A stretch of 64,000 nt of DNA from Microcyclospora pomicola (taxonomy: Eukaryota > Ascomycota > Dothideomycetes > Capnodiales): NCBI GenBank assembly GCA_002786065.1, contig NHNY01000004.1, positions 1,054,001 through 1,118,000 of the forward strand, read 5' to 3'. Below, in pieces: positions 1 through 11,517 of this stretch (position 1 is the stretch's first letter; every line of letters starts with the position of its first letter). The notes beneath the pieces are model-generated. The model ran no database searches. It had not been told where the DNA came from and saw only the letters and a list, made by a program, of their open reading frames with translations. A program made the position numbers and the translations under genes.

Positions 1-2
1 TC

Positions 3-824
3 GGTGGCCAAGCTTACCAAATGTACGGAATGCCAGCGACTTCAGGCAACATGTACGCGACTCAACCTGCTACAGCTTGGCCGACGCAATCCAGTCCCAC
101 CGCGGCACCATACGGAGGCCATCAAGGCTACAGCCAGCCTTATGCGTCTGGCTATCACAAAAGCGAGTCAAGCCAGCTTGGGGCTACGCCAGTAAAGACC
201 GAATCATCTCAGGCCTCGGCACAGTCTACCGGCTACGGTAATCAGTATGCGACCAGTTACGGGGCAATGCAGCGACATGGCTCACAAAGCGCGCCAAGCA
301 TGGTCCCATCGGGTTACCAGACACCCATCCAGCAATCATCTTCTACTTTTGGTCCTACGGCTGCTGGTCCGGGAAGACAATCATCATATGGTGGCAATCC
401 CACGAACGGTCCGTCCTCAAACGGTCAACCACAGCAGATGTACTCTGGCACTCCATCACAACAACCTTATGCTGTCCGCTCGCCTTCTTCAGGCTACGGT
501 ATGCAAAGCGGTTCACAAAGTGCTGTTGCCCAATCACCTCACGCGAGCGTCAAGAGTCCACACTCTGCAAGCCACTCAACAGCAGGTGGCTCTAGCGATG
601 CCAACCCTCAAATGTCGTATAGATCAGGACCGTACGGTGCACCCCCCGCGCCGCAGTCCGCTCATCAGGGAAGCGACATCAATGGACTTGGAATCAGTAG
701 CCATGGCAGCTACTCATCTCAGTCAGGAGGTGGACAAGGCTACAGCGGCTATGGCCCCAGCCACACTTACAGAGCTGTGGCAGAAGTGGGTAGCGGACAG
801 CCTGGCGCTCAGTATGCACAATAG
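3..824 (+). CDS. 3' end of a Gln/Ser/Gly/Tyr-rich low-complexity protein (5' partial)
   Basis: The frame is open from base 3 through the first ATG at 21 to the TAG at 822-824, so the gene almost certainly begins left of the window; about 273 residues are visible. There is no folded domain. The whole tail is made of Ser, Gln, Gly, Tyr, Pro and Ala, with many GYG, SYG, QQ and SQS steps. Charged residues are rare except for a few Lys/Arg/Glu, including a VKTES step. This is the composition of disordered, prion-like tails found on fungal RNA-binding, chromatin and transcription proteins. I cannot name the protein from the tail alone. Two overlapping long frames on the same and opposite strands are shadows caused by the biased composition. 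The stop is followed by 1.3 kb without a supported gene. Confidence 0.6.
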   Translation, partial: GGQAYQMYGMPATSGNMYATQPATAWPTQSSPTAAPYGGHQGYSQPYASGYHKSESSQLGATPVKTESSQASAQSTGYGNQYATSYGAMQRHGSQSAPSMVPSGYQTPIQQSSSTFGPTAAGPGRQSSYGGNPTNGPSSNGQPQQMYSGTPSQQPYAVRSPSSGYGMQSGSQSAVAQSPHASVKSPHSASHSTAGGSSDANPQMSYRSGPYGAPPAPQSAHQGSDINGLGISSHGSYSSQSGGGQGYSGYGPSHTYRAVAEVGSGQPGAQYAQ

Positions 825-2124
825 CAGAGCGGTGCTGACGTGTCGGTTGACGTGAGTTTCCACGAGCCGAACTCGTTCCAGAAAGACACCAAAGAGCCGT
901 CCATCTTGGACAATTGCGTAACCGTTCCCATGGAGGACGTTCCTCCCAGCCGAATTCCGTCTGGGTTTCAAGAGCAATTGATCTTATAAGACATTGTATT
1001 GAACCCGTCCACGATGACGGAGCTGCCATGAGCCAGAGTTTCCAAACTCGATAGGTCACGAAGTTGCACGCCGCGGAAATAAGCAAGGAGATCGCTGTGT
1101 ATGTTGTACAGAACGCGGAAGGTGAATATACGACAGTCGCTTGACGATATCAGGAAGGAGGAAGATAAAGATGGAATCGCCGATGATTCGGGAAACGAGG
1201 CTAGGGTTTGCGAGGCGGTATGCCATACACTTGCCCGACCCACCCTTTTACTGCCCTCGCTTGCAGGCGTACCCAGTAATTACGCAGACCACCAGAGTTG
1301 GCTGTATCGCAGTGTTCGCTTCGTCTGCTTGAGGTCGAGACCACATACGATGGATGTAGAACGCCGACCACTGTACATAAAACGTATACCCCTCACCTGT
1401 TGGTATTTCCCACTTCCAATGATAAGCATTGCTCAAACCGTCCCACGAACCGTGTTCACATCTTACCTAACTGATCGTCATCACCATCACAACCATGCAA
1501 ACCATGAACAGCATCCCAGTCTCGTCCGAGCAAACTCTCGCTCCTTGATCTCCAAAAAGCTTGAGCAGCATTGACTCTAACGCGGACCGTCGCGGCTGCA
1601 GCCTTACTTTTGGCTTGCCGCGACGTGCGTGCGGGTTCAGCCTCATGCCTGTACATTAGTGCGGAGTGCATCGCTTTTAAAGTTCCAACCTCGGGCTCTC
1701 ATCCATGAATGGGTGAACATTTGTGAAGCTGGGCATTCGGTGCATGTTGCCTAGAGCTATTGTATCTCATCCCTCGATCTTGTTCACAGATATAAACATA
1801 AGTGGTCTACCTTTGAGTGCGTGCTTCAATCACGTGTCACCAGTTCAGGAGAGCCGGGCCAACTTTTCCACCACCTGGAAGCGCGACGGCTGTCACGATG
1901 TCATCTGTATGATAAGATAAATCAAAGCAGAAAGAAAGGCTATCACTCCCGGCATTTGCATCTGGACTCCTGACACCACGATCCACGATATACGAAGCCA
2001 TCTTCCAACTCTATGCTTCTGGGGCGCCGGGACATCTTCGAGCAGCACTATATCCGCAAAATCTAGCCTATCTTGATCTCCCTGGAGCCTATACGATAGA
2101 TCTGCACTGCGATCGCCCCTCCGC
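825..2124. other. Intergenic, no supported gene
   Basis: This 1.3-kb gap lies between the low-complexity gene and cardiolipin synthase, both on the plus strand. It holds the 3' end of the first gene and the promoter of the second. The longest frame (1101-1574) has an unlikely composition, no domain and no good splice partner. I saw no repeat, tRNA or transposon end here. Confidence 0.5.
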
Positions 2125-3654
2125 ATGGCCGCAAGCATCTCTCGTGGCGCGGTGTCTGCAGCCTGCTGTCGGATCTCTGCTGCGCTGCCGCTGCAACGAT
2201 GCGGGGCTCAGTGGCAACTGCGCCGGGCTTTGCATAGCCGTAGCTACTTTTGTAGCAGCAGCCTGCGAACAATCGAGCTGGCGAGGAAAGGGCCCAGTGC
2301 TTTGAATGGCGTGAGTAGAGGGAGAGGAGATGGGAGGTGAGTTATTTTGTGTCGTGAGGTCCGATCTGATGGGAAGGACGAAGGGGCCGGTTGGGATTAA
2401 TGCTCAAGGGAGGAGGGTTGTTTTGAAAGGCTAGGCTGACCTATGATGTGTGTTCAGGGATCTGGATAGCTGGATGGTGAATAGGCAGCGACGAGGTATG
2501 GCAGGTGAGAGGGATGCAGCGCAGAGCAAAGGAGTGCAGGATGAGAGTGCAGCAGGCAAGCGCGAGGCACACGAGGTAAGTTCCCGTACACTATATACGA
2601 CCGGAGGACCGTGACATCTTCGCTATACGGTACAGCGAACGGCGTACAATGTTGAGTAAGTACTGTGCAATGCTGACGTTCCGACACAGACGCGCCTGAA
2701 TGACCTCGCGAACACCTATGTGATTGAAAGCGCACGAGCAACGACCAAGTCAGTGACGCAAGCGGTGCGGTCTTCTTTACCGAGTCTCTCGCCGCGAGAG
2801 AACATCTACAATCTACCCAACTTCCTCACCGTGACTCGTCTGATCGCGGCACCTGCGACGGCATACCTGCTTCTACACGACCACCATCAATGGGCTCTCG
2901 GACTGTTTGCGTACGCCGGAATCACCGATCTTGTCGACGGCTGGCTCGCGCGACGATGGAAACTCCAGACGGTGGCTGGCAGTGTAATTGATCCGATGGC
3001 TGATAAGGCGCTCATGATCATCCTGACCGTGACACTTGCTGTCAAGGGCGCGCTTCCTCGTGAGTTCTGCCAAAACCTCCCAACCAGCCTCGAAGTCCCC
3101 CTGACACCTACTGATACCAACTAGTCTACCTCGCCACTTTGATCCTCGGCCGCGATGCCTCTCTTGCCATCGCCGCCATCTACTACCGCTTCGCCTCCCT
3201 CCCCTCACCCAAAACCTTCATGCGCTACTGGGACTTCTCCCTGCCGTCCGCCGAAGTCCACCCCACGACCGTCTCCAAGTACAACACCCTCCTACAGCTG
3301 TTGTTGATCGGCTCCGCGCTGGCCTTGCCCGTGCTAGCCACCAGCCCCACCGGCTCTGCGCAACTAGCTCACCTTGGTCTGGATGTTGCGTCCCTCGACG
3401 CCGCCATGACGTACTTCCAATACATCGTCGCGGCCACGACGGCCTGGAGCGGCCTCAGCTACGCCTATCTCAAGAACGCCGTTACGATCTTGGGTACTGA
3501 CGAGGCGTTGAAGGCGAAGCAGGGCCGTCGAGGACGCGCCATCATCGGGGTGACATTCGGCAGCGTCGTGCTCGCTGCGATGTATATCGCTGCCACTGTG
3601 GATGAAGAGAGGCGTGTGAAGGCGCGTAGTGAGAAAGCCGAACAGGTGTCATAA
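2125..3654 (+). CDS. CRD1: Cardiolipin synthase (mitochondrial CDP-alcohol phosphatidyltransferase)
   Basis: It joins CDP-diacylglycerol to phosphatidylglycerol to make cardiolipin in the mitochondrial inner membrane. I read four exons: 2125-2336, 2458-2575, 2690-3059 and 3125-3654, giving about 409 residues. The phases agree, and branch-like CTGAC motifs precede two acceptors. The first 50 residues are rich in Arg, Ser and Ala with few acids, as in a mitochondrial presequence. The CDP-alcohol phosphatidyltransferase signature DGx2ARx8Gx3Dx3D is intact at residues about 193-215 (D193, G194, A197, R198, G207, D211, D215). Several hydrophobic segments follow, and the C-terminus is charged. An alternative exon-1 donor at 2311 would put a stop in exon 2, so 2337 is preferred. 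The gene converges on SLP1, whose stop lies 143 bp beyond. I am confident of the family; the eukaryotic cardiolipin synthase type is inferred from length, presequence and motif. Confidence 0.9.
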
Positions 3655-3797
3655 GGGAAGGCGGCATGAGCTCCCGTCCTTGGTGGACTCTTGTCTACAG
3701 CGATCATTATCGAAATTTTATGTTAACTACCATCACTCGCGAATAGGGGACTATCGTCCGCGAATCGAAATCATTATGCATTATGTATGTAATAATC

Positions 3798-6641
3798 CTA
3801 AGGAGAAGATGCGTATACAGCAGGATGGCGCTCGCGCTCTCTTGCATCTATCCCATCTGGCCAGTGCGTCCCCCCCTCTACGGTATCACGCAGCATAGCT
3901 GGCGTAGCGGGAGCACTTTGGGTTTCCAAGAAACCATCTTGGATCTCGTCGCTTTCGTCACTGTCTTCCTCTTCAGCCTCGGCCAAAGTACGATCGACGC
4001 TCGGCTCGGGCGTTGGGTGCTGGACATCATTGTCAGAACGACGGTGCTGCATCTGTGGTCGTTCTTCCGGGGAAGAGTGCAATCCGATGCCACGCGGCAT
4101 CCGGCGCAGGAAGCGGACAGGACTGCTGCTGACCGGGGATCGATCATCGGGTGAGGGGCTGTTGGGATCGCTCTCCCAGCCCGTGCTCGTGCGGGAGGCG
4201 GCTTTGCTTGCCATCTGCTGGACGAGCGGAAGTTCCAGATAGCCGTTGCCCTGGCGGACGAAGAGCACGACGCCCAAGCACAGCAGCAGCAGCGTCGATT
4301 GCAGGATGCCCATGCGTTTCTGCCAGATCAGTTCGTCGGCCACCAAGGTCAGTCGCGAGCTCAGCGCGAGCATCTCGCGTTGATTCTGCTCCCGCTGGCT
4401 CTCGAGCTCGATGACGGTGCTTTGCCATAACTGGTCGTATGCTTGGCGGAAGCCGTGTAATTCGGTCATGACCGTGGAGTTGAGTGTAGAGAGGAAGGTG
4501 GTGGTGGTGGACAATTGACGCTTCTCGACTTTGCCAAACGCATCACGTAAGATGCGGGATTGTTCTTCGATGTATTGCAAGCTCAAAGTGCTGTTGCTCT
4601 CCAGCTGCTGGAGGCGTTTGTGAATCGACTTGAAGAAGGACTCTTGAGTCGATGGCTGTGGTAGTGGCGGAGATAAGGAGGCTGTGTTCGACACGCTCGT
4701 TGCGGTGGAAGACGTATCTGTGCTACTATTCAGAGCTGGTGAAGCTATGGAGCTGGTATTGACAGCGCGAGTGTTATTGTGAGTGGTGCCGTCGCCAATT
4801 GCAATAGAGCTGGTTCTTGTAGTTTTGGGCAATTCCTCAGATGCCTGAGTAGAGCTGCTCTTCGCGACGACAACTTCCACGACAGTCGAGACAATCAGCT
4901 GAATCGAACTCGCCGTTGAGACACTTTCTAGCGTAGCTGAATTCAGGCTGGTTGGCGTCGAGGTTTCATCTCTTGAACTACCGTCAGTATCTTTGTTCCC
5001 CAATTTCTCTATTTCTGACAGAACAGATGGTGTGCTTGGTGCTGCGGAAGAAGAGGCAGACGTATCGTTCATTCCAGGCGAAGCCAAAGCGGCGCTGCTC
5101 GAAGATGATTCGCCACTCGCAAGATCGTGAGCAACAGTGCTCACCGATAGCTCAGGCACAACTTCAGTGGAACCAACCGATACGACAACTGACTCCTGAG
5201 CGGGGATGTCTGGGATGGATTGCAAAGTTGATTTGGTTGCGTCATCGGTCGAGTGAGGAGGCTCCTGTAGAATAGGATGTTCCAGCAACACCCCAGTCTG
5301 CACGATCACATCATCGTCGGCTATTTCGCCACGAGCAAGCTCTTCCTGATTTCGAAATTCCTGCATCATGGTTGTACCATGTACACGAAGTAAGCTGACG
5401 GGGCAGTAATACTCATTACCATAGTGCGACAGGAACTCGATTCTGAGATAACGCGCCCAGATCAATGGCTCTTCCACGAGAAACGCCTGCACTTCCCGCG
5501 TGTTACGTGCTTCGAATGTGCCGAGATCCCTCCACTTTTCACTCTTGACAGGATAGCGATCAGAGACAGAGACACGGAAGTGGCGGAAGCTGGAGCTGAA
5601 GAATTCGTAATTTGCTAACACGATCGTGTCAATCAAAATGTCGTTGCACAGCTCCACGATGAAATATTTGTTTTTGGCGGAACAAATGTTGAGCATATAG
5701 CTGTCTTTATGTTCGACGAGCACGGAGGATGCAGATTTGCACTCATTATTGTTCTTGAGTACTGTTGCTGCGCAGTCGAATGATGCGTAGTTGGTCCTCT
5801 CCTTGCAAGTCTTGCCAGCGTCTCGTGAACGAACCGTGGTGGCCCCCGGAGCCGGTGTATCTGGCGTAGAAATATCCGACAATCGTGATGGCTGGCTTTC
5901 GCTCGGAAGCTGAGAAGGACGAACCCGGCCAAATCCTCCAAAATCAAGATCAATCTCGCTCTCCTCTCCCAAGCCGTCAAGCGCGTTGTTCATGCCCGGT
6001 CGTTGTCGCTCTCCTTCGGTATGTCGAGCACGTTCGTGCCCGATGTTATCCAGTGACTGACCGGCTTTGGCCAAATTCTGCTTCTTCCATTCTTCGAATG
6101 AGAGAAAATTGGCATTATCTAACGGCGACTCTGACTCGGCCTCGCCCTCCAAGACTACTATGGTTCCAACCTCGCTCGCCGTTGTCGAGGCATCATCTCT
6201 GATACTTCCTGACGATGGCGCTGTCGGCGTCTCAACATCGATTCCAGTAGTGTTCACGACCACAGCTGCTTCGGTCGGCACTGGTTGCAACGGCTCTGGG
6301 GACACTTGATGCAGAGGCACTTCAATTATGTTTGATATCAGATTCGACTCGTGTGAGGAGCTTCTTTGTGAGATAGCGTCCAGCGCTGTTCTGTCTGTCC
6401 TCAAGCACTGCTGTGGCAACGTATGTGTTATGTAATTCACTGTTCGACTGATGCATGTTCCATCAGTCGAAACAGGACTGAGCGGACTCCTGGTGGTCGG
6501 CCCATCGAGAGTCGTTGAACTGTTTGTTGCAAGTCCGGCAGTGATATTGGATGTTAGAACGCTATCACTCGTGGGTTTAGCATCGCCATGGCGAGCTGTA
6601 AGCAATGTCAAGCCCAAACCAAAGCGGATCACATGGAACAT
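3798..6641 (-). CDS. SLP1: SUN-domain ER membrane protein, Slp1/SUCO (osteopotentia) type
   Basis: This is a single-exon gene of 947 residues. It opens with a hydrophobic signal peptide (about residues 1-20), then a long Ser/Thr-rich disordered stretch. A SUN domain spans residues about 283-420; its core begins NYASFDCAA, and conserved Cys and aromatic positions follow. A second Ser/Thr-rich stretch and a coiled-coil-like segment come next. One transmembrane helix lies at about 777-799, followed by a Ser/Pro-rich cytosolic tail of about 150 residues. This order (signal, central SUN, C-terminal membrane helix) is that of yeast Slp1 and animal SUCO, not of nuclear-envelope SUN proteins, whose SUN domain is C-terminal. 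In yeast, Slp1 works with Emp65 in the ER to protect newly made proteins. The gene shares a 252-bp upstream region with MTO1. Confidence 0.85.
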   Translation of the reverse strand: MFHVIRFGLGLTLLTARHGDAKPTSDSVLTSNITAGLATNSSTTLDGPTTRSPLSPVSTDGTCISRTVNYITHTLPQQCLRTDRTALDAISQRSSSHESNLISNIIEVPLHQVSPEPLQPVPTEAAVVVNTTGIDVETPTAPSSGSIRDDASTTASEVGTIVVLEGEAESESPLDNANFLSFEEWKKQNLAKAGQSLDNIGHERARHTEGERQRPGMNNALDGLGEESEIDLDFGGFGRVRPSQLPSESQPSRLSDISTPDTPAPGATTVRSRDAGKTCKERTNYASFDCAATVLKNNNECKSASSVLVEHKDSYMLNICSAKNKYFIVELCNDILIDTIVLANYEFFSSSFRHFRVSVSDRYPVKSEKWRDLGTFEARNTREVQAFLVEEPLIWARYLRIEFLSHYGNEYYCPVSLLRVHGTTMMQEFRNQEELARGEIADDDVIVQTGVLLEHPILQEPPHSTDDATKSTLQSIPDIPAQESVVVSVGSTEVVPELSVSTVAHDLASGESSSSSAALASPGMNDTSASSSAAPSTPSVLSEIEKLGNKDTDGSSRDETSTPTSLNSATLESVSTASSIQLIVSTVVEVVVAKSSSTQASEELPKTTRTSSIAIGDGTTHNNTRAVNTSSIASPALNSSTDTSSTATSVSNTASLSPPLPQPSTQESFFKSIHKRLQQLESNSTLSLQYIEEQSRILRDAFGKVEKRQLSTTTTFLSTLNSTVMTELHGFRQAYDQLWQSTVIELESQREQNQREMLALSSRLTLVADELIWQKRMGILQSTLLLLCLGVVLFVRQGNGYLELPLVQQMASKAASRTSTGWESDPNSPSPDDRSPVSSSPVRFLRRMPRGIGLHSSPEERPQMQHRRSDNDVQHPTPEPSVDRTLAEAEEEDSDESDEIQDGFLETQSAPATPAMLRDTVEGGTHWPDGIDARERERHPAVYASSP

Positions 6642-6893
6642 GCTTTTTCCCGCATACTTCGAAGCTGCGTGATTCCGAAGTACTGACGGAAAGTCAATCC
6701 GACATATAGGGGAATTGTTTGACGCAGACGTGGCAATATCAAGGCGATTGTCAAGAGGTCGGTAAAGGATTGGAGGAAGTGCTGCTTAGAAAAGTCGTGG
6801 CTGACACATGCATGTGATCGACACATGAAGTCAGGGTCTCACGACATCCATTCCAGCAATTCGCCTTGCTTCCGTAAGTTTTCAACACCAGGA
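6642..6893. promoter_or_regulatory. Shared upstream region of SLP1 and MTO1
   Basis: These 252 bp separate two start codons that point outward, so both promoters must overlap here. If MTO1 starts at the in-frame ATG at 6825 instead of 6894, the space shrinks to 183 bp. I see no clear TATA box. Confidence 0.5.
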
Positions 6894-9000
6894 ATGACAA
6901 TTGTCTTTTCGGCCAGGGCTCGTACACTCTGGGGCCATGCGCCTCGGGTGAGGTCTAGTGCTGCTTTCAAGCGCACTTTCGCCAGCGTTGCAGATCATCC
7001 GGGAGAATCACAGTAAGAGAAGTCCACCCGATGAATCCAGCACCGGTTAACATTATCATAGCGCCCATGGTCATGTGGTCATCATTGGTGGTGGCCATGC
7101 AGGATGCGAAGCTGCAGCGGCAGCAGCGCGCAGCGGCGCTCGAACGACTCTCATCACACCTTCGCTCGACAACCTGGGAGTGTGTAGTTGCAACCCGTCA
7201 TTCGGAGGCATCGGGAAGGGAACCATGTTGAGGGAGATTGACGCTTTGGATGGGGTTGTTGGACGAATCACCGATCAGGCTGGCGTTCAATTCCGAGTGT
7301 TGAATAAGAAGAAGGGACCGGCGGTGTGGGGACCACGAGCGCAAATCGATCGCAAGCTGTACAAGAAGCACATGCGGGAAGAGATGACCGGGTATCATGG
7401 ATTGCACATAAAGGAGGGTAAGGTCGCGGATATCCTCCTCGATCGATCGGAAGAGGCGATGCAGGGAGCCAGACACGGGAAAATCACGGGAGTGCGACTG
7501 GAGTCTGGAGAGATTGTTGAGACTCGTAACGTGGTAATTACCACAGGCACATTTCTTGGAGGGGAAATCCATATCGGGCTCAAGGTCTTTCCATCCGGAC
7601 GATTGGGCGAAGCTGCAACGTTCGGATTATCCAGTTCGTTGCGCGAGGCTGGATTCCAATTAGGGCGACTAAAGACTGGCACACCACCTCGTCTAGATCG
7701 CGCAACCATCGACTTCGCAAAGCTGCAAGTTCAGCCTGGAGATGAGCCGCCTACACCCTTTTCATACCTCAACGAGCGTGTGGCTGTTGAAGAACAACTC
7801 AACTGCCACAGCACATATACCAACCCAGCAACACACGATGTCATACGGGCGAATCTGGATAAGAGCATACACATTCGGGAGACCGTGAAAGGTCCAAGAT
7901 ATTGCCCATCCTTGGAAAGCAAAGTGATACGCTTCACGACGAAGGACCAGCATCTGATATGGTTGGAGCCTGAAGGTTTTGACAGCGATGTGATTTATCC
8001 AAATGGAATCAGTATGACAGTCCCAGAGGATGCGCAAGAAGCCATGCTCAAGACTATCGTTGGACTGGAACAGGTCAAAATGCTTCAGCCTGGATACGGC
8101 GTGGAGTACGATTATGTTGACCCTCGTAGCCTGAAACGCACGCTTGAGACTAAGCTGATCGGCGGCCTATTCCTCGCAGGCCAGATTAACGGTACCACCG
8201 GATACGAAGAGGCTGCTGCCCAGGGGATCATTGCAGGTATCAATGCTGGTAATGCTGCCGTTGGTCGACCGGCATTCACGATGTCTCGAGCTGATGGATA
8301 CATCGGGATCATGATTGATGATCTTGTTACTAAAGGCGTGAGCGAGCCATACCGTATGTTTACCAGCAGAAGCGAATATCGCATGTCAGCTCGCGCAGAC
8401 AATGCAGACGTGCGTCTGACTGCCAAAGGCAGGGAAGCAGGCATCGTTAGCGATAAGCGGTGGACAGCTTTCAGCGATGAGAAAGCTCAGATGAATGAAT
8501 TGCGTGCCCTTCTCGAATCCCGGAGATTCTCCGCACCCAGCTGGATAGATCAGGGGATCATCATCCGTAACGACAGCACGAAACGAAGCGCCTTCGACCT
8601 GCTACGCGGGTCCAATGTGACCATGGCGTCGCTACAACCCATCATTCCCGAAATGAGTCGCTTCTCCGAACGTGTTCAAAATCGCATCGGTATCGAAGGC
8701 ACATATGCGCCATACATCTCGCAACAGACCACGGCTGCTGCGTCCTTCCTGCGTGATGAGAGTCTGCTCCTCCCGCCCGACCTGGACTATATGGGTATCC
8801 ACGGCCTCAGCTTTGAGGAGAAGAAAGTTCTCACCGACACACGACCGGAGTCGGTGGGCCAAGCACGCCGAGTGGAGGGCGTCACGCCTGCTGGTGCATT
8901 GCGCCTGCTCGCCCATGTGCGCCGCGAGGGGCGACGAGAGCGGCAAACACAGATATTCAAAGAGACCTTTGAAGGTAGCGATCTGGAAGCTGTGGCTTAA
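6894..9000 (+). CDS. MTO1: Mitochondrial tRNA uridine-5-carboxymethylaminomethyl enzyme, MnmG/GidA family
   Basis: With Mss1/MnmE, this FAD enzyme builds the carboxymethylaminomethyl group on wobble uridine 34 of mitochondrial tRNAs. There are two exons, 6894-7012 and 7062-9000, joined across a 49-nt intron (GTAAGA to ATAG) in matching phase, giving about 685 residues, close to the family's usual length. Exon 1 is Arg/Ser/Ala-rich, fitting a mitochondrial presequence. Exon 2 opens with the dinucleotide-binding loop [14 protein letters not shown]. The conserved Cys-containing block [13 protein letters not shown] and the block [16 protein letters not shown] follow. The C-terminal helical GidA domain is present and ends near the stop. 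An in-frame ATG at 6825 would add 23 residues that look less like a targeting signal, so I chose 6894. The assignment is secure; only the start is in doubt. Confidence 0.92.
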
Positions 9001-9096
9001 TGGTGCTAGGCATGAATCGGTGTTAAGGCCATGTTTTCTTGGTCGGACACTGTGTCAATCAGGTGCAAAACCTCTCATGCACAACAGCCTTCTGTT

Positions 9097-9116
9097 TTAC
9101 GGTTCAGGAACCGTAA
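9097..9116. terminator. Near-perfect palindrome in the MTO1 3' region
   Basis: Arms TTACGGTTC and GAACCGTAA are perfectly complementary over 9 bp and separated by only two bases (AG). The element starts 96 bp past the MTO1 stop. It could fold as a hairpin in the 3' UTR or be a protein-binding dyad. Its role is unknown. Confidence 0.4.
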
Positions 9117-9791
9117 GAGATGCTCTGTATGATATGTATATTATGTACTGACTTATATGCTCATCAAGAGCACAATCGTTGCCAAAGTACACTCAAAGAT
9201 CGATTGTGTTGAAGCTTGCGATGTCACCCGTGACTGTGGGCCACATGTACTTCGTACCGAGCATTGTATGCTCACTCGCTCCTGCCTCACCACGACAAAG
9301 ACTGTACGCAAAACGTTATTCTAACATCACCTTCATCGACACATGCCAAATAGAGTCAGTGCAGACTGCACAGGGTTGGCAACCAACAATGCACGCGGCA
9401 TGCCCCCGTCGGACAAAACAGAGTCGTGATCCCTACCTGTCGCCCCAAATGCGCTGCACAGAACAAAAGACGATGGAAACGGCGCTCTCAGCCTCGCCTA
9501 TCCGCGTCTACCTCTCCTTCATGCAGCATCAGCCGTAGGTGCATGTTGGAAGCAGGGCTTCGCTCGAAACGAAACCAGGATGATCTAGAGCACCGTCGCC
9601 GCAACCATTCGCATGGTGCGATCGGCCTGAGTGTGGCTGGGCTTGGACCGGGTACATGTGATGTACATGCACCCTGGGCGAGGTACCGGCACGAGTAACA
9701 TGTAGGTGAGATGCGCTGAGACGAGGTGAGAGGGATGCATACGATGAGATGTGTAGGTAGCTGCGTGCCTGAGCCTTGGGCCCTTCGCGAT

Positions 9792-9815
9792 CGCGCGCGC
9801 GCGCGCGTATGTGTG
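9792..9815. repeat. Alternating purine-pyrimidine tract, (CG)8 then TATGTGTG
   Basis: Eight CG dinucleotides at 9792-9807 run directly into TATGTGTG, giving 24 bases of strict pyrimidine-purine alternation. This is the kind of tract able to adopt left-handed Z-DNA under negative supercoiling. It is intergenic, about 0.8 kb past MTO1 and 1.9 kb before GSK-3. Confidence 0.7.
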
Positions 9816-11433
9816 CTCGTTCGTGCATGTCCCGTCTGCCGCAGCTGGGGCAAGCTTCAGCATCGTCACATCATTACGTCGCGAGCTGTCCGGTCAGCCC
9901 AGCCCATCGACGACATCTCAACGAAAAAATTTCCCACGCCGTGATGCATGGTCGGTTGAGATGAGGATCTCCCCCTTCCGGTTGTCTAGGCACGGCAAGG
10001 AGACTGCGATGTGCACGAGATCGCTTCCGGTCTGGTCGATCATTTATTATGGTATACGTGCGCTGGCTGGCATGGAATTGTGGTTCCTGCTCTGGCCTGC
10101 CCTCATTGTCATTGTTCTAGGTTGCGCTCCTTCACTACGGTGGACTACGGTACTTTTGTACCGGACATTGGCGCGCTGGACGGCAACCTGGATCTCTCGT
10201 CGAAGCCGGAATGGACCCATCGCCAAGGCTGTGGGACTATTTTCCTGTCAAGGCATGTGACCATTGTGGATCCTGGACGGGCCCCACAATGACGGGGATT
10301 CGTCGAGTTTCAGATTGGGTGGATTTCTCCTTGGAGGCTCCCGCTGGGAAAGCTGGCCGCCGGACTCCCGGGTGCCTTGTATGCCGCACGGAGGGACATG
10401 TCTGGACAGGTCGTCCAGCCGTGCTTGGATGGTCTTGCCATGTCCGTCAAGCTCAGGTAAGCTCATCACTTGATCACATCGGCCCTCGTCTGCCAGCGCT
10501 GCCGAGAGGATCGGGAAGCCGTTGGTGCAGCGGGTAAAGCTGGGTGAGTGAAGGATCGGTATTCGTGGTACTTTGCCAGCGTGACCTACATGTACCTTAC
10601 GTATGGTGGTGAAACTTGGGGAGGCATGGCGTGTGATAGGTGCGGGTTATGTGCCGCACCTAGACGTGGATATTCACGTTGAAGCCCTCATATGACCTGC
10701 ATGAAATGGGACGGGAACTGCAGCTGTCTACGCCGCAGGGGATGATAATAGATGTATGGTACTGGAAGGTCATGGAAGGGAGGGATATTCAACATTGATA
10801 TTCCGCCTATCACAACGGCGAGTGGGCGGTACTGTATGTATTCCGTCGAGCAGTAAGACACTGGACGGTACTCAAGCTGCTATTATTATTGTATGTGCTG
10901 GTGGGCAATTTCAACTCACGCCCGGGAGTCTCGACTGCCCCGCTCTGTCTCGTTCTGCTCCATTGATCGCTTCAGGCCCAAATCTAAGCATGTCATTCCC
11001 AGTCCGTCTCGTTCGTCTGCCCTGCCATTGAAGCATCAGTGGCCCCTCAGTGATATTCCTGCTCGCCCATACTGTACCAACACTCTTGTCACGACGACCT
11101 TACCCGCCTTCACTCTTCTGTATCTGTCGGGATCCCCATTGATCGTGTCGCCATCCCTCATAATTGCCTCCTCCCGCCAGCCTCCTCCCCGTCGCCGCAT
11201 CTCCGCCGTCTCCTGTAGTGACGTTGACTCCCGCCCGCCCTTCACCCCCTCTCTGCCTGGGCCCCCCTCCGCCGTCCACCACTTTTGTCATCCAGTCGCG
11301 CCTGGCCCCAGCCGACAAGTCAGGTGCACCACCTCTCTTTCGACATCATTTGCTGCTGCGCTTCGATACTTCACTGCCACGACCCCTCCGCTCTCTGCTC
11401 CACCGCGCCCACTTCACCTCCGCATTCTGCTCC

Positions 11434-11517
11434 TCCACCACCACCACCACACCACCACCATCAACGCCAACCTCACCATCACCACCATCACCGCAAATCG
11501 TCACCACCACTACCATC
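11434..11517 (+). repeat. CCA/ATC triplet-rich microsatellite
   Basis: Imperfect CCA, CAC and ATC triplets run through this stretch in the pyrimidine-rich region upstream of GSK-3. It explains the His/Pro/Thr-rich open frames seen there in all three forward frames. Confidence 0.7.

Noticed and set aside
1101-1574. 157-codon plus frame
   Set aside because: Irregular composition, no domain, no neighbouring exon that fits.
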